Shown here: positions 39,601-47,900 of the stretch, one piece after another | Layout: each line of letters opens with the position of its first letter | How positions within the stretch are numbered: the first letter of the stretch is position 1 | Assembly (NCBI RefSeq): GCF_021283305.1 | Contig: NZ_JAJSOK010000062.1 | Location: 1-48,107, forward strand | From: Pseudonocardia kujensis | GTDB lineage: Bacteria > Actinomycetota > Actinomycetes > Mycobacteriales > Pseudonocardiaceae | Direction: 5' to 3' | DNA: 48,107 bases | Program-made: the position numbers and the translations under genes | Notes under the pieces: model-generated | What the model was told of the DNA's origin: nothing | Databases searched by the model: none | Seen by the model: only the letters and a program-made list of their open reading frames with translations

Positions 39601-40901
39601 TCGAGCCCGGGCACCACACGGACGGCGTGACCGTCGACGTGCCGGTGGCCGCGCTGCACCAGGTCGACCCGACGCCGTTCACCTGGCAGGTCCCGGGCCT
39701 GCGCGAGGAGCTCGTCACGGCCTTGATCAAGACGCTGCCGAAGACCCTGCGCCGCAACTTCTCGCCCGCCCCCGACCACGCCAGGGCCGTGCTCGCCCGG
39801 GTGCGCGCCGGGGACGAGCCCCTGCTCGACGCGCTGGAGCGCGAGCTCGGGCGGATGCGCAACGTCCGGATCGGGCGCGACGACTGGGAGCTGGACCGGC
39901 TGCCCGAGCACCTCGTCGTGACCTTCCGGGTGCTCGACGAGAAGGGCCACGAGCTGGCCCGCGGCACCGACCTCGAGGCGCTGCGCGAACAGCTCGCCCC
40001 GCAGGTCCGGCAGGAGATCGCGGCCGCGGGCCGGGACGTCGAGCGGACGGGGCTCACCACCTGGGACCTCGAGGAGCTCCCCCGCGAGCTGCCCATCCGG
40101 CGCGGTACGCACGTCGTGACCGGGTTCCCGGGCCTGCTCGACCGGGGCAGCTCCGTCGACGTCCGGGTGTTCGCCACGGCCGCCGAGCGGGACGCCGCGC
40201 ACCGCCGCGGCGTCCGGCGGCTGCTGCTGCTCGCCACGCCCTCGCCGGCCAGGCAGGTGCAGCGCGGGCTGGACAACAGGGCGAGGCTGACGCTCTCGCG
40301 CAACCCGCACGGCAGCGTCGACGCGCTGCTCGAGGACTGCGTGACGTGCGCGGCCGACCATCTCCTCGCCCGGGCCGGCGGCCCGTGCTGGGACGCCGCC
40401 GGCTACGAGCGGCTCAAGGGCGTGTTCGCCCAGCACCTGGGCGGCACGACGATGCAGGTCCTGCAGGCCGTCCGTGCGGTCCTGGACCGCTGGCACCCGG
40501 TGCAGGCGGCGCTGGCCGACCTGCGCTCCCCCACCACCCGGGAGGGCGTGGCGGACATCCGCGCCCAGCTCGCGGCGCTGGTCGGCCCGGGCTTCGCCAC
40601 CGCCGCCGGGGCGAACCGGCTGGCCGACGTCGCGCGCTACCTCCAGGCCGTCGGGATCCGGATCGACAAGCTCCGCACCGACCCGGCCCGGGACGCCGAG
40701 TGGACCGCGCAGATCCGCGTCGTCGCCGACGAGTACGCCGACGAGGTCGCCGCGCTGCCCGACGGCGTCGATCCCCCGGCGGGCCTGGTCGAGGTGCGCT
40801 GGATGATCGAGGAGCTGCGGGTGAGCCTCTACGCGCACCCGATGAGGACCCGCCACCCGGTCTCGATCAAGCGGATCCAGAAGGCGCTGGACGAGCTGTA
40901 A
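36606..40901 (+). CDS. hrpA: ATP-dependent RNA helicase HrpA
   Basis: A 1431-residue DEAH-box helicase. After a basic, Arg/Pro-rich, probably disordered N-terminal extension of about 120 residues come Walker A GETGSGKT (217-224), the DEAH box (314-317), SATID, motif V-VI (NVAETSLTVPG, QRAGRCGRT), the winged-helix/ratchet and OB regions, and the long C-terminal domain DUF3418 typical of HrpA. The protein remodels mRNA or ribosomes; in E. coli HrpA acts on stalled ribosomes. It is slightly longer than E. coli HrpA (about 1300) because of the extension. The start has no strong ribosome-binding site and could lie further downstream in the extension. Confidence 0.95.
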   Translation: MTSIRTTGNTAARTGDPSARTDVPLPSGPHPTTATGPAAPQAAAAPQNGSAAAPESGDRTRRRPPRRRGSRGRSAPAERRGNAPGPASASPDGRPAEERRESGNGRRRGPRPERTEPAGPSAPSLPAEVLADLERRIARLGPQDAARLTRRFRGARRSGDGTAQQAVADAVAAAEHRLERRRTALPRIAYPAALPVSARREDIAAAIRDNQVVIVAGETGSGKTTQLPKICLELGRGVTGMIGHTQPRRLAARTVAARIAEELGTELGDLVGWKVRFTDQVGDRTMVKLMTDGILLAELTGDRDLLQYDTLIIDEAHERSLNIDFILGYLTQLLPRRPDLKVIITSATIDPERFARHFGTAGQPAPIVEVSGRSYPVEVRYRPVVDPDDPDADPDREEIDAIGDAVTELQREGPGDILVFLPGEREIRDTADALTRRNLRNTEILPLYARLTTAEQQRVFAPHPGNRIVLATNVAETSLTVPGIKYVIDTGTARISRYSRRLKVQRLPIEKVSQASANQRAGRCGRTSDGICIRLYAEDDFDARPEFTDPEILRTNLASVVLQMIALDLGEISAFPFVEPPDKRDVADGLALLHELGAVDNGALTGVGQALARLPVDPRLGRMLVEANRTGCLTEVLVIAAALSVQDPRERPTEQRQAADEKHNRFRVEGSDFLAFVTLWQYLAEQRAALSGNRFRRTLREEFLHYLRIREWWDLHGQLCQAARSAGMTANDAPADPDRIHQALLSGLLSQVGLLEETDKRKDVKERPRKDRPGAREYLGARNARFAIWPGSALAKKPPRWVMAAELVETSRLWARTVARIEPEWIEPLAGHLVKKTYSEPHWSRKRASAVATERVTLHGIPVIADRTVEFGRIDPEVSRDLFLRHALVEGDWETRHRFFHANRELLDDAEELEHRARRRDLVVDEDTLFDFYDRRVPASVVSGRHFDSWWKKESRRSPDLLDFTLEMLETEAARGVDRAAYPDHVAAGGLTLPLSYAFEPGHHTDGVTVDVPVAALHQVDPTPFTWQVPGLREELVTALIKTLPKTLRRNFSPAPDHARAVLARVRAGDEPLLDALERELGRMRNVRIGRDDWELDRLPEHLVVTFRVLDEKGHELARGTDLEALREQLAPQVRQEIAAAGRDVERTGLTTWDLEELPRELPIRRGTHVVTGFPGLLDRGSSVDVRVFATAAERDAAHRRGVRRLLLLATPSPARQVQRGLDNRARLTLSRNPHGSVDALLEDCVTCAADHLLARAGGPCWDAAGYERLKGVFAQHLGGTTMQVLQAVRAVLDRWHPVQAALADLRSPTTREGVADIRAQLAALVGPGFATAAGANRLADVARYLQAVGIRIDKLRTDPARDAEWTAQIRVVADEYADEVAALPDGVDPPAGLVEVRWMIEELRVSLYAHPMRTRHPVSIKRIQKALDEL

Positions 40902-40945
40902 CGGTTCGACGTGCCGGCCGGGCCGGCACAGGGCAAGGTGATCCC

Positions 40946-42139
40946 ATGGAGCCGCAGTACGCCCACCTCGGCGAGGCGCTGGGGACGGACTTCTTCTCGG
41001 TCCGCGAGCAGTTCACGGACGAGCAGTGGGAGCGGTTCGCCACCGTCCGCAAGTTCGTCGACGCCGAGGTGCTGCCGGAGATCGGCGGGTACTGGGAGCG
41101 CGGCGAGCTGCCGTGGCACCTGATCCGCAGGCTCCCCGAGCTGGGCATCGTGGGCGAGACGATCACCGGCTACGGCGCGGCCGGCATGAGCCCGCTGGCC
41201 TGCGGGCTCGTGCACATGGAACTGCACCGGGGCGACGGGTCACTGGGCACCTTCCTGGGCGTGCACGCCGGGCTGGCGATGCAGTCGATCGCGATGTGCG
41301 GCAGCGAGGAGCAGAAGCAGCGCTGGCTGCCGTCGATGTCCACGATGCAGCGGCTGGGTGCCTTCGCGCTCACCGAGCCGGACCACGGCTCGGACTCGGT
41401 CGCGCTGGAGACCACCGCCCGCCGCGAGGGCGACCACTGGGTGCTCGACGGCCGCAAGCGCTGGATCGGCAACGGCACGATCGCCGACCTCGTCGTCGTG
41501 TGGGCCCGGGACGTGGCCGACGGCGAGGTGAAGGGCTTCGTCGTGGAGACCCCGGCCGAGGGCTACGAGGCCACGGTGATCGGCGGCAAGGTGTCGGTGC
41601 GCGCCGTCTGGCAGGCCGACCTCACGCTCACGGGAGTGCGCGTGCCCGAGGAGAACCGGCTGACCGGGGCGCGGACCTTCGCCGACTTCGCCGAGGTCCT
41701 GGCGAGCACCCGGGGGCTCTGCGCCTGGATGGCGCTCGGCCACGCGACCGCGGGCTACGACGCCGCCCTCCGGTACGCGAAGGAGCGCACCCAGTTCGGC
41801 AAGCCCCTGGCCGCGTTCCAGATCGTGCAGGAGAAACTCGTCGGCATGCTCGCCGACCTCACCGGCATGCAGCTGTACTGCATGCAGATCGGCCGGCTCG
41901 CCGAGGTCGGGCGGCTGTCCCCGACGGTCGCCGGGCTGGCCAAGCGGAACAACACCCAGGCCGCCCGGCGGATCCTCGGCACCGCCCGGGACCTCTTGGG
42001 CGGCAACGGGATCCTGCTCGAGCACCACGTCGCCCGGCACTGGGCGGACATCGAGGCGGTGCACACCTTCGAGGGCACCGAGACCATGCAGACACTGATC
42101 GTCGGCAAGGAGATCACGGGGATCGGGGCGTTCTCCTGA
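40946..42139 (+). CDS. Acyl-CoA dehydrogenase, glutaryl-CoA dehydrogenase-like
   Basis: A 397-residue FAD enzyme. FALTEPDHGSDSVALETTA binds flavin and substrate, and RKRWIGNGTIADLVVVWARD matches the glutaryl-CoA dehydrogenase pattern. The C-terminal HTFEGTETM carries the catalytic Glu376, followed by LIVGKEITGIGAF, again typical of that group. The catalytic residue is intact, in contrast to the nitroalkane oxidase-like protein at 7688. Substrate may be glutaryl-CoA or another short acyl-CoA. ATG 40946 follows AAGGTGA. An acyl-CoA ligase starts 80 bp downstream, and the two may form an acid-activation and oxidation unit. Confidence 0.9.
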   Translation: MEPQYAHLGEALGTDFFSVREQFTDEQWERFATVRKFVDAEVLPEIGGYWERGELPWHLIRRLPELGIVGETITGYGAAGMSPLACGLVHMELHRGDGSLGTFLGVHAGLAMQSIAMCGSEEQKQRWLPSMSTMQRLGAFALTEPDHGSDSVALETTARREGDHWVLDGRKRWIGNGTIADLVVVWARDVADGEVKGFVVETPAEGYEATVIGGKVSVRAVWQADLTLTGVRVPEENRLTGARTFADFAEVLASTRGLCAWMALGHATAGYDAALRYAKERTQFGKPLAAFQIVQEKLVGMLADLTGMQLYCMQIGRLAEVGRLSPTVAGLAKRNNTQAARRILGTARDLLGGNGILLEHHVARHWADIEAVHTFEGTETMQTLIVGKEITGIGAFS

Positions 42140-42219
42140 TCCTTCTCCGGAGCCTCGACGGCGGGGCCGGCACCGCGGTCTACTGATCTCCGACCGGCTC
42201 GACGAGGAGGCCCCCGCAC

Positions 42220-43812
42220 ATGACCGACGACGACAGCGCCGACGACCTGGACGGCTATCTGCCGCCGTACACCGCGGAGATCGCCCGGGCACGGTGGCAG
42301 AGCATCGGTGCACTCCTGGCCCGTACGGCGAAGAAATACCCGAGCAAGCTCGCCGTGGTCCACCGCGCCACCCGGCGCACCTTCGCCGAGCTCGACGCCG
42401 ACGCCAACCGGGTGGCGAACGCCCTGGTGGCACAGGGGGTGCGGCGGAACCGCCGGGTGGCGATCCTGTCGCACAACTCGTACGCCTTCGTCGTCGCCTA
42501 CTTCGCGCTGGCCCGGATCGGCGCGATCTCCGTCCCGGTCAACTTCAACTTCACCCCGGGCGAGGTGCGCTACGCGCTGGAGGACAGCGGGGCCCGGGCG
42601 GCGATCGTCTCGGAGCGGCTCGCGCCGACGTTCGAGGAGGCAGGCGTCCCGGTCGAGCTGCGGGTCGTGGTCGGCGCGCGGGAGGGCTGGGTGCCCTTCG
42701 ACGAGCTGCTCGCGCACCCCGACGCGACCGAGCCGGACGTCGAGATCGGCGACGACGACCCGGTCCAGCTGCTCTACACCAGCGGCACCACGTCCGCACC
42801 CAAGGGCGCGATCATGACCAGCCGGAACCTCATCGCCCAGTACGTCTCGGACATCGTCGACGGCGAGTACCATCGCGACGACGTCGAGCTGCACGCCCTG
42901 CCGCTCTACCACTGCGCGGCCCTGCACGACTTCCTCACCCCGGACGTCTACCTCGGCGCGACCAGTGTGGTCGTCGACTCGCCGGACCCGGGGACGATCC
43001 TGCGCACGGTCGAGGCCGAGAAGATCACCAAGATGTTCTGCCCGCCCACGGTCTGGATCCGGCTGCTGCGCTCCCCCGACTTCGACCGGTACGACCTGAG
43101 CTCGCTGCGGAAGGGCTACTACGGCGCGGCGATCATGCCCGTGGCCGTACTCAAGGAGCTGGGCGAACGGCTGCCCGCGATCCGCCTGTTCAACTACTAC
43201 GGCCAGACCGAGCTGGCGCCCAACGCCACCGTGCTGTTCCCGGAGGAGCAGATCACGAAGGCGGGCACGGCGGGGCGGGCGAGCCTGAACGTCGAGACCC
43301 GGCTGCACGACGACGAGGACGACCCCGTTCCCGTCGGACAGGTGGGCGAGATCGTGCACCGCACCCCGCACGCCATGCGCGGGTACTGGGGCAAGCCGGA
43401 GGCGACCGCCGAGGCCTTCCGGAACGGCTGGTTCCACAGCGGCGACCTCGGGGTGATGGACGCCGACGGCTACCTCACGATCGTCGACCGCAAGAAGGAC
43501 ATCATCATCACCGGCGGCGAGAACGTCGCGAGCCGCGAGGTCGAGGACGCCATCTACGAGCACCCGGCGGTCAGCGAGGTCGCGGTGTTCGGGGTGAAGC
43601 ACCCGGAGTGGATCGAGGCCGTCGCCGCCGCGGTCGTGCTCCGGGAGGGCGCCTCCGCGGAGCCGGCGGAGATCGTCGCGCACACCCGCGAGCGCCTTGC
43701 GGGGTTCAAGGCGCCCAAGTACGTGGTGGTCGTCGACGAGCTGCCCAAGAACCCCAGCGGCAAGATCCTCAAGCGGGAGCTCCGCGACACCTACGCCGCC
43801 CTCGCCGACTGA
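42220..43812 (+). CDS. Acyl-CoA synthetase (fatty-acid-CoA ligase family)
   Basis: A 530-residue AMP-forming ligase. It has LLYTSGTTSAPKGAIMTSRN (P-loop), LPLYHCAALHDFLTPDVYLG, FNYYGQTELAPNATVL, WFHSGDLGVMDADGY and PKNPSGKILKRELR with the catalytic Lys. The overall pattern is that of FadD-type long- or medium-chain ligases. ATG 42220 has GAGGAGG about ten bases upstream. It is the second gene after the acyl-CoA dehydrogenase and probably supplies its substrate. Convergent rhodanese gene 22 bp downstream. Confidence 0.9.
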   Translation: MTDDDSADDLDGYLPPYTAEIARARWQSIGALLARTAKKYPSKLAVVHRATRRTFAELDADANRVANALVAQGVRRNRRVAILSHNSYAFVVAYFALARIGAISVPVNFNFTPGEVRYALEDSGARAAIVSERLAPTFEEAGVPVELRVVVGAREGWVPFDELLAHPDATEPDVEIGDDDPVQLLYTSGTTSAPKGAIMTSRNLIAQYVSDIVDGEYHRDDVELHALPLYHCAALHDFLTPDVYLGATSVVVDSPDPGTILRTVEAEKITKMFCPPTVWIRLLRSPDFDRYDLSSLRKGYYGAAIMPVAVLKELGERLPAIRLFNYYGQTELAPNATVLFPEEQITKAGTAGRASLNVETRLHDDEDDPVPVGQVGEIVHRTPHAMRGYWGKPEATAEAFRNGWFHSGDLGVMDADGYLTIVDRKKDIIITGGENVASREVEDAIYEHPAVSEVAVFGVKHPEWIEAVAAAVVLREGASAEPAEIVAHTRERLAGFKAPKYVVVVDELPKNPSGKILKRELRDTYAALAD

Positions 43813-43834
43813 CCGCTGCGGCAGCCCTCGGGCG

Positions 43835-44212
43835 TCAGCCGGTGGGGAGGCCCGCCGCCTTCCAGGCCCGGAACCCGCCGTCGAGGTCGGTGGCGTTGTG
43901 CAGGCCCAGGTCCTGCAGGGAGGCGGCGGCGAGGCTGGAGCTGTAGCCCTCCGAGCAGGCCACGATCCAGGTCACGTCGTGGTCGACGGCCTCGGGGATG
44001 CGGGCGTCGGAGGCCGGGTCGAGCCGCCACTCCAGGTGGTTGCGCTCGATGACCAGGGCGTCGGCGAAGGAGCCCTCCTCGTCGCGCTGCCACTGCGGGC
44101 GGGTGTCGACCAGGCGCGCGCCCCGCTCCAGCAGCGTGGCGGCCTCCTGCGGCCCCACGCGGTGCAGCCGGGCCCGCGCCTCGGCCAGCACGTCGGCGAT
44201 CGAGCGGCTCAT
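43835..44212 (-). CDS. Rhodanese-domain sulfurtransferase
   Basis: A 125-residue single rhodanese domain. The active-site loop is CSEGYSS with Cys86 preceded by TWIVA, and LVDTRPQWQRDEEG is the CH2A-like segment. It transfers a sulfane sulfur, via a persulfide on Cys86, to acceptors such as glutathione or mycothiol, or to cyanide. Its start overlaps the cysteine dioxygenase stop (ATGA), so the two enzymes are co-translated. Together they suggest handling of sulfur from excess cysteine. Length is that of the single-domain class. Confidence 0.9.
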   Translation of the reverse strand: MSRSIADVLAEARARLHRVGPQEAATLLERGARLVDTRPQWQRDEEGSFADALVIERNHLEWRLDPASDARIPEAVDHDVTWIVACSEGYSSSLAAASLQDLGLHNATDLDGGFRAWKAAGLPTG

Positions 44213-44742
44213 GCCCCCACCTTCTCCGGTTCGTCCGTCAGCTCGGTGCGGGTGCGGCGCAGGAACTCCCCGCCCGGGCCGGACGCCACCTCGTAGTAGC
44301 TCATCGCGGTCAGCGGCGGCGAGTAGGCGTGCACGCTGACCGCGGGCGTCTCGAGGTGGTTGGCGACGTCGTGCACGTGGCCGAGCGGGAAGGCGGCGCC
44401 GCGCCCCGCCCGCAGCGTACGGGCACGCAGCCCCTCACCGGCGACCCAGCGCTGCTCGACGAGGCCACCGGAGACCACGGTGAGCGCGCCGAGCGAGCCG
44501 GCGTGGTCGTGCAGCTCCGCGATCTGCTCCTGGGCCCAGCTGATCAGCCAGACGTCCACGACGTCGTCGGAGTGCAGGCGGCGCGACCAGCGGTGCACGG
44601 GATCGACGTGCACCGCGTGCCGTCCGAGGCGGACCTCCTCGGCGTACCGGCGGGTCAACGCGGTGAGATCGGACAGGTCGAGCGGGGTCGGAGCGGTGGG
44701 ACGCAGGGCACGGGGACGAGCGGCAGGGGCGTGCGCGAGCAC
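44209..44742 (-). CDS. Cysteine dioxygenase family protein
   Basis: A 177-residue cupin thiol dioxygenase. The iron ligands are His78 and His80 (ELHDHAGSLGAL) and a third in GHVHDVAN (His124). WLISWAQEQIAELHDH is the usual lead-in, and SVHAYSPPLTAMSYYE the C-terminal strand region. It would oxidise cysteine to cysteine sulfinate with O2 in the cytoplasm. GTG 44742 has GGAG six bases upstream. The gene is preceded by a Cys-Cys leader peptide and complementary RNA segments that can occlude this ribosome-binding site, suggesting cysteine-dependent control. Rhodanese follows with ATGA overlap. Confidence 0.92.
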   Translation of the reverse strand: MLAHAPAARPRALRPTAPTPLDLSDLTALTRRYAEEVRLGRHAVHVDPVHRWSRRLHSDDVVDVWLISWAQEQIAELHDHAGSLGALTVVSGGLVEQRWVAGEGLRARTLRAGRGAAFPLGHVHDVANHLETPAVSVHAYSPPLTAMSYYEVASGPGGEFLRRTRTELTDEPEKVGA

Positions 44743-44751
44743 GGGGCACTC

Positions 44752-44805
44752 CAGGGACGGACGACGCGAGGGGGACGTGGGTCAGCTCGAGCTGCGAGGT
44801 CCCTG
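44752..44805 (-). promoter_or_regulatory. Predicted cysteine-responsive attenuator of the dioxygenase operon
   Basis: On the minus strand CAGGGAC (44805-44799), immediately after the two Cys codons of the leader frame, can pair with GTCCCTG (44758-44752), which touches the ribosome-binding site GGAG (44752-44749) of the dioxygenase. A competing partner GTCCC lies at 44776-44772, and between them is the 12-bp palindrome CAGCTCGAGCTG. Ribosome stalling at the Cys codons would cover CAGGGAC and free the start site. Confidence 0.6.
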
Positions 44806-44871
44806 ACAGCACTCGTCGAACACGTACCCGCGGCGGCTCTCCCAGATCGGGCCGAGGTTCCACGCGGGCAT
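44782..44871 (-). CDS. Leader peptide with Cys-Cys (29 aa)
   Basis: A short frame of 29 codons from ATG 44871 to TGA 44782, ending 39 bases before the cysteine dioxygenase start. It begins MPAWNLG and has Cys21-Cys22 in FDECCQG, the only cysteines. Two adjacent rare Cys codons (TGC TGT) just before a pairing segment are what a translation attenuator needs. Mycobacteria have experimentally shown polycysteine leader peptides controlling sulfur genes. There is no good ribosome-binding site; a leaderless start at ATG, or at GTG 44874, is possible. No annotation tool threshold would normally keep it. Confidence 0.6.
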   Translation of the reverse strand: MPAWNLGPIWESRRGYVFDECCQGPRSSS

Positions 44872-44960
44872 CACGCCCGCGATTCCAGCACACCGCGGGC
44901 CCGGACGGAAATCGCTCCCAGCGGCCGGACCCGCGGACCGAATGTCCGGTCACGCCCTGC

Positions 44961-47900
44961 TCAGGGGTCCGGGACCACGCCGATCAGGGTGTCCAGCCCG
45001 GCGAGGACCAGGATCCGGCGCGCCGGGCTGTCCGAGGGTGTGACCACGCTCAACTCCGTACCGCCGGCCCGCGCACGCTGGGCGAGCTCGGACAGCAGCG
45101 CGATCCCCGAGCTGGAGACGTACGAGTCCGCGGCCAGGGTGAGCGTGAGCGGCCCGCCGCGGTCCAGCTCGGCCAGCAGGTCCGAGCGCACCGCCGCGAC
45201 GCCGGCGAGGTCGAGGTCGCCCTCCACGTGCACGCGCACCGTGTGCCGGTCCGCCCAGCGGCGCAGCCGGGTGACGGACGGGCCCCCGCCGGCCCGGGCC
45301 GGCCCGGCGGGCCGGTCGGCCGCGCCGCCGGGCAGCCGGGGGACCACCTCCACGGGCAGCGCCGGCAGCCGGAACCGGACCTCGGTGCCGTCGTCGGTCG
45401 GGAGGACCTCGACGTCCTCGGCCAGCTCGCGGATCAGCGCGAGCCCCCGCCCCCGGTAGCCCGGGTCGGCGGGCGGCGGCCGCCAGAGCCCGTGGTCGAC
45501 GACCCGGACCGCGACCGAGCCCTCGGGCTGCAGCTCCAGGGTGAGCCCGACCGCGTCGGCACCCGGCGCCTCGCCGTCGGTGTAGGCGTGCTCGACGGCG
45601 TTGGTCACCGCCTCCCCGACGGCGAGCTGCAGGTCGGTGGTGCCGTCCTCGCCGAGTCCGCAGCACGCGGCCCACTCCCCGATCGCCCGGCGCATCGGGG
45701 CCAGGCACTCGGCGTCGGCCGGCATCGACCGGGTCAGCGGCTCGGGCACCCGGCGGGCGAGCACCACCACCGTGTCGTCCGGGGCTCCCTCCGCGTCGAG
45801 CATCCGCTCGAGGAGCACGTCGACCATGTCCGACGGCCGGTGGGCGGCGAGCGAGCCGAACGTCTCGGCCAGCCGGTCCATGCCGTCGTCGATCACCTCG
45901 GTGCGGCGCTCGAAGAGCCCGTCCGAGCAGAGCAGGATCGTCTCACCCGGCTCGATCCGGCCCTCGGCCTCCGCGAACGGCGGGCGACCCGCGACGCCGA
46001 GCGGCGTGCCCCGGCCGCCGCCGAGCAGGCGGACCCCGTCCGGCCCGGCGACCAGCGGCGCGGGGTGCCCCGCACACGCGTAGCGCAGCACACCCGAGGC
46101 CGTGTCCACGACCGCGCAGGCGACGGTGCTGGCCCGTGCCCCGGTGACCCGACGGGCGAAGAGGTCGAGCTGCTCCAGCGCGGTGGCCGGGGGCTGGCCG
46201 TTGACCAGGTTCGCGGCGAGCGCGCTGCGCAGCTGGCCCATCACGGCGGCCGCGGACGGGCCGCGCCCGACGACGTCGCCGACCACCAGCGCCACCCGCC
46301 CGTCGGCGAGGTCGAGCACGTCGAACCAGTCGCCGCCGGCCTCGGTGCCCTCGGTCCCGGGGTTGTACCGGGTGGCGACGGCGAGCCGGTCGAGCTGCGG
46401 CAGCTCCTGCGGCAGCAGGCTGCGCTGCAGGGTCACCGCGACCTCGTGCTCGGCCTGGTGCAGCCGCGCCCGCTGCACGGCCTGCGCGCACTGGCTGGCC
46501 AGGGTGAGCACGAGCCCGCGCTCGTCCGGCCCGAACGCCGGGTCCCGGCCGAAGCCGAGCCCGATCACCCCGATCGCCCGGCCCGCGACCAGCAGCGGGA
46601 CGGCGGTCCGCACCGGGTACGGACCGGGCGGGCCCTCGGCGGCCCAGATCGGCTCGGCGGAGCGGACCACCTGGCCGAGCGGGTGGTCGGAGGTCACGCG
46701 CAGGCCGTGCTCGACGATCCGGCCGTCGGCCGACCAGCCCTCGGCGGCGAGGGTGTGCAGCAGACCCTCGTCGTCGACCAGCAGCACGACGACGGCCTCG
46801 GCGCCGATCGCCGAGCGCGCGTGGGCGAGGATCACGTCGGCCACCGACTCCAGGTCGGTCGCCCGGGACAGCGCGGTGGCCACGGCCCCGAGCCGCTCGG
46901 CCAGCCGGCGGCCCTCGGTCTCGGCGACCAGCAGCAGGGAACGGTCCAACGCCTGCGCCGCCAGCTCCGCGACGGCGAGCGTCGCCTCCCGGTCGTCGGC
47001 CGTGAGGGCCCGCGGCCCCGTGAACCCGACGGCGATCATGCCCAGGTCCCGGTCGCCCGCCACGAGCGGCACCCAGAAGGCGGCCTCGATCCCGAAGGCG
47101 GCCAGCCACTCCGCGGCGGGGGCGTGCTCGTCGTGCAGGCCCGCGGCGTCCTCGAACCACAGGGCCTGGCGGGAACGCAACGCCGTCCGCGCCGGATGGT
47201 CGCCCGCGACGGCGACGGTGGTGAGCTCCGCAGGCGGTTCGCCCTCCCAGCCCTGCAGCGCCAGGAGCTGCAGGTCCTCGCCGCGGTTCTGCCACACGCC
47301 GGCCACCGCGGACCCGAGGAGAGCCACCAGGTGGCTGGTGGCCGTCCGGGCGACCTCGGCGGGGGTCGCGGCCGCCGACATCTCGGCGGTCGCGCGGTGC
47401 AGCAGACCCAGGCGGGTGCTGCTCGCCCGCTCCTGCTCGAGCAGCCGCGCGTTGTCCACCGCGACCGCCGCCCGCCGCGCAATCTCGGTGAACAGCGCGA
47501 CGTCGGACTCGTCGAGCACCGGCGAGGCGCCCGTGCGCGCGACGGCGAACATGCCCAGCATGCCGCCGCGGGCGCGCAGCGGGACGAACAACGCCGAGTG
47601 TGCCCCCGACCGCCGCCACACCTCCTGTGCCTCGGGCGGGGTCGCGGCGAACGCGGCCGCGAGCTTCTCGGGCGGGAGCAGGACCGGCTCCTCGAGGTCG
47701 GCGAGCTCCCACAGCACCGGCAGGCCGGGGACCGTGCGGAGCCCCCGCTCGACGTCCGGGTCGGTGGCCGCGACGATCCGCAGGGCCGGGCCCGCGCCGT
47801 CGTCGGTGAAGACGCGCACGATGTCGCCCAGGCCCTCGTCGACCACGGTCCGGGCGAACGCCTCGAGCCGCGCGGACTGGCTGATCTCCCGGTCGAGGGC

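Noticed and set aside
35850..40856. A 1668-codon minus-strand open frame opposite hrpA
   Set aside because: Repetitive Gly/Arg/Val/His-rich translation without domains, a typical antisense shadow of a high-GC gene.
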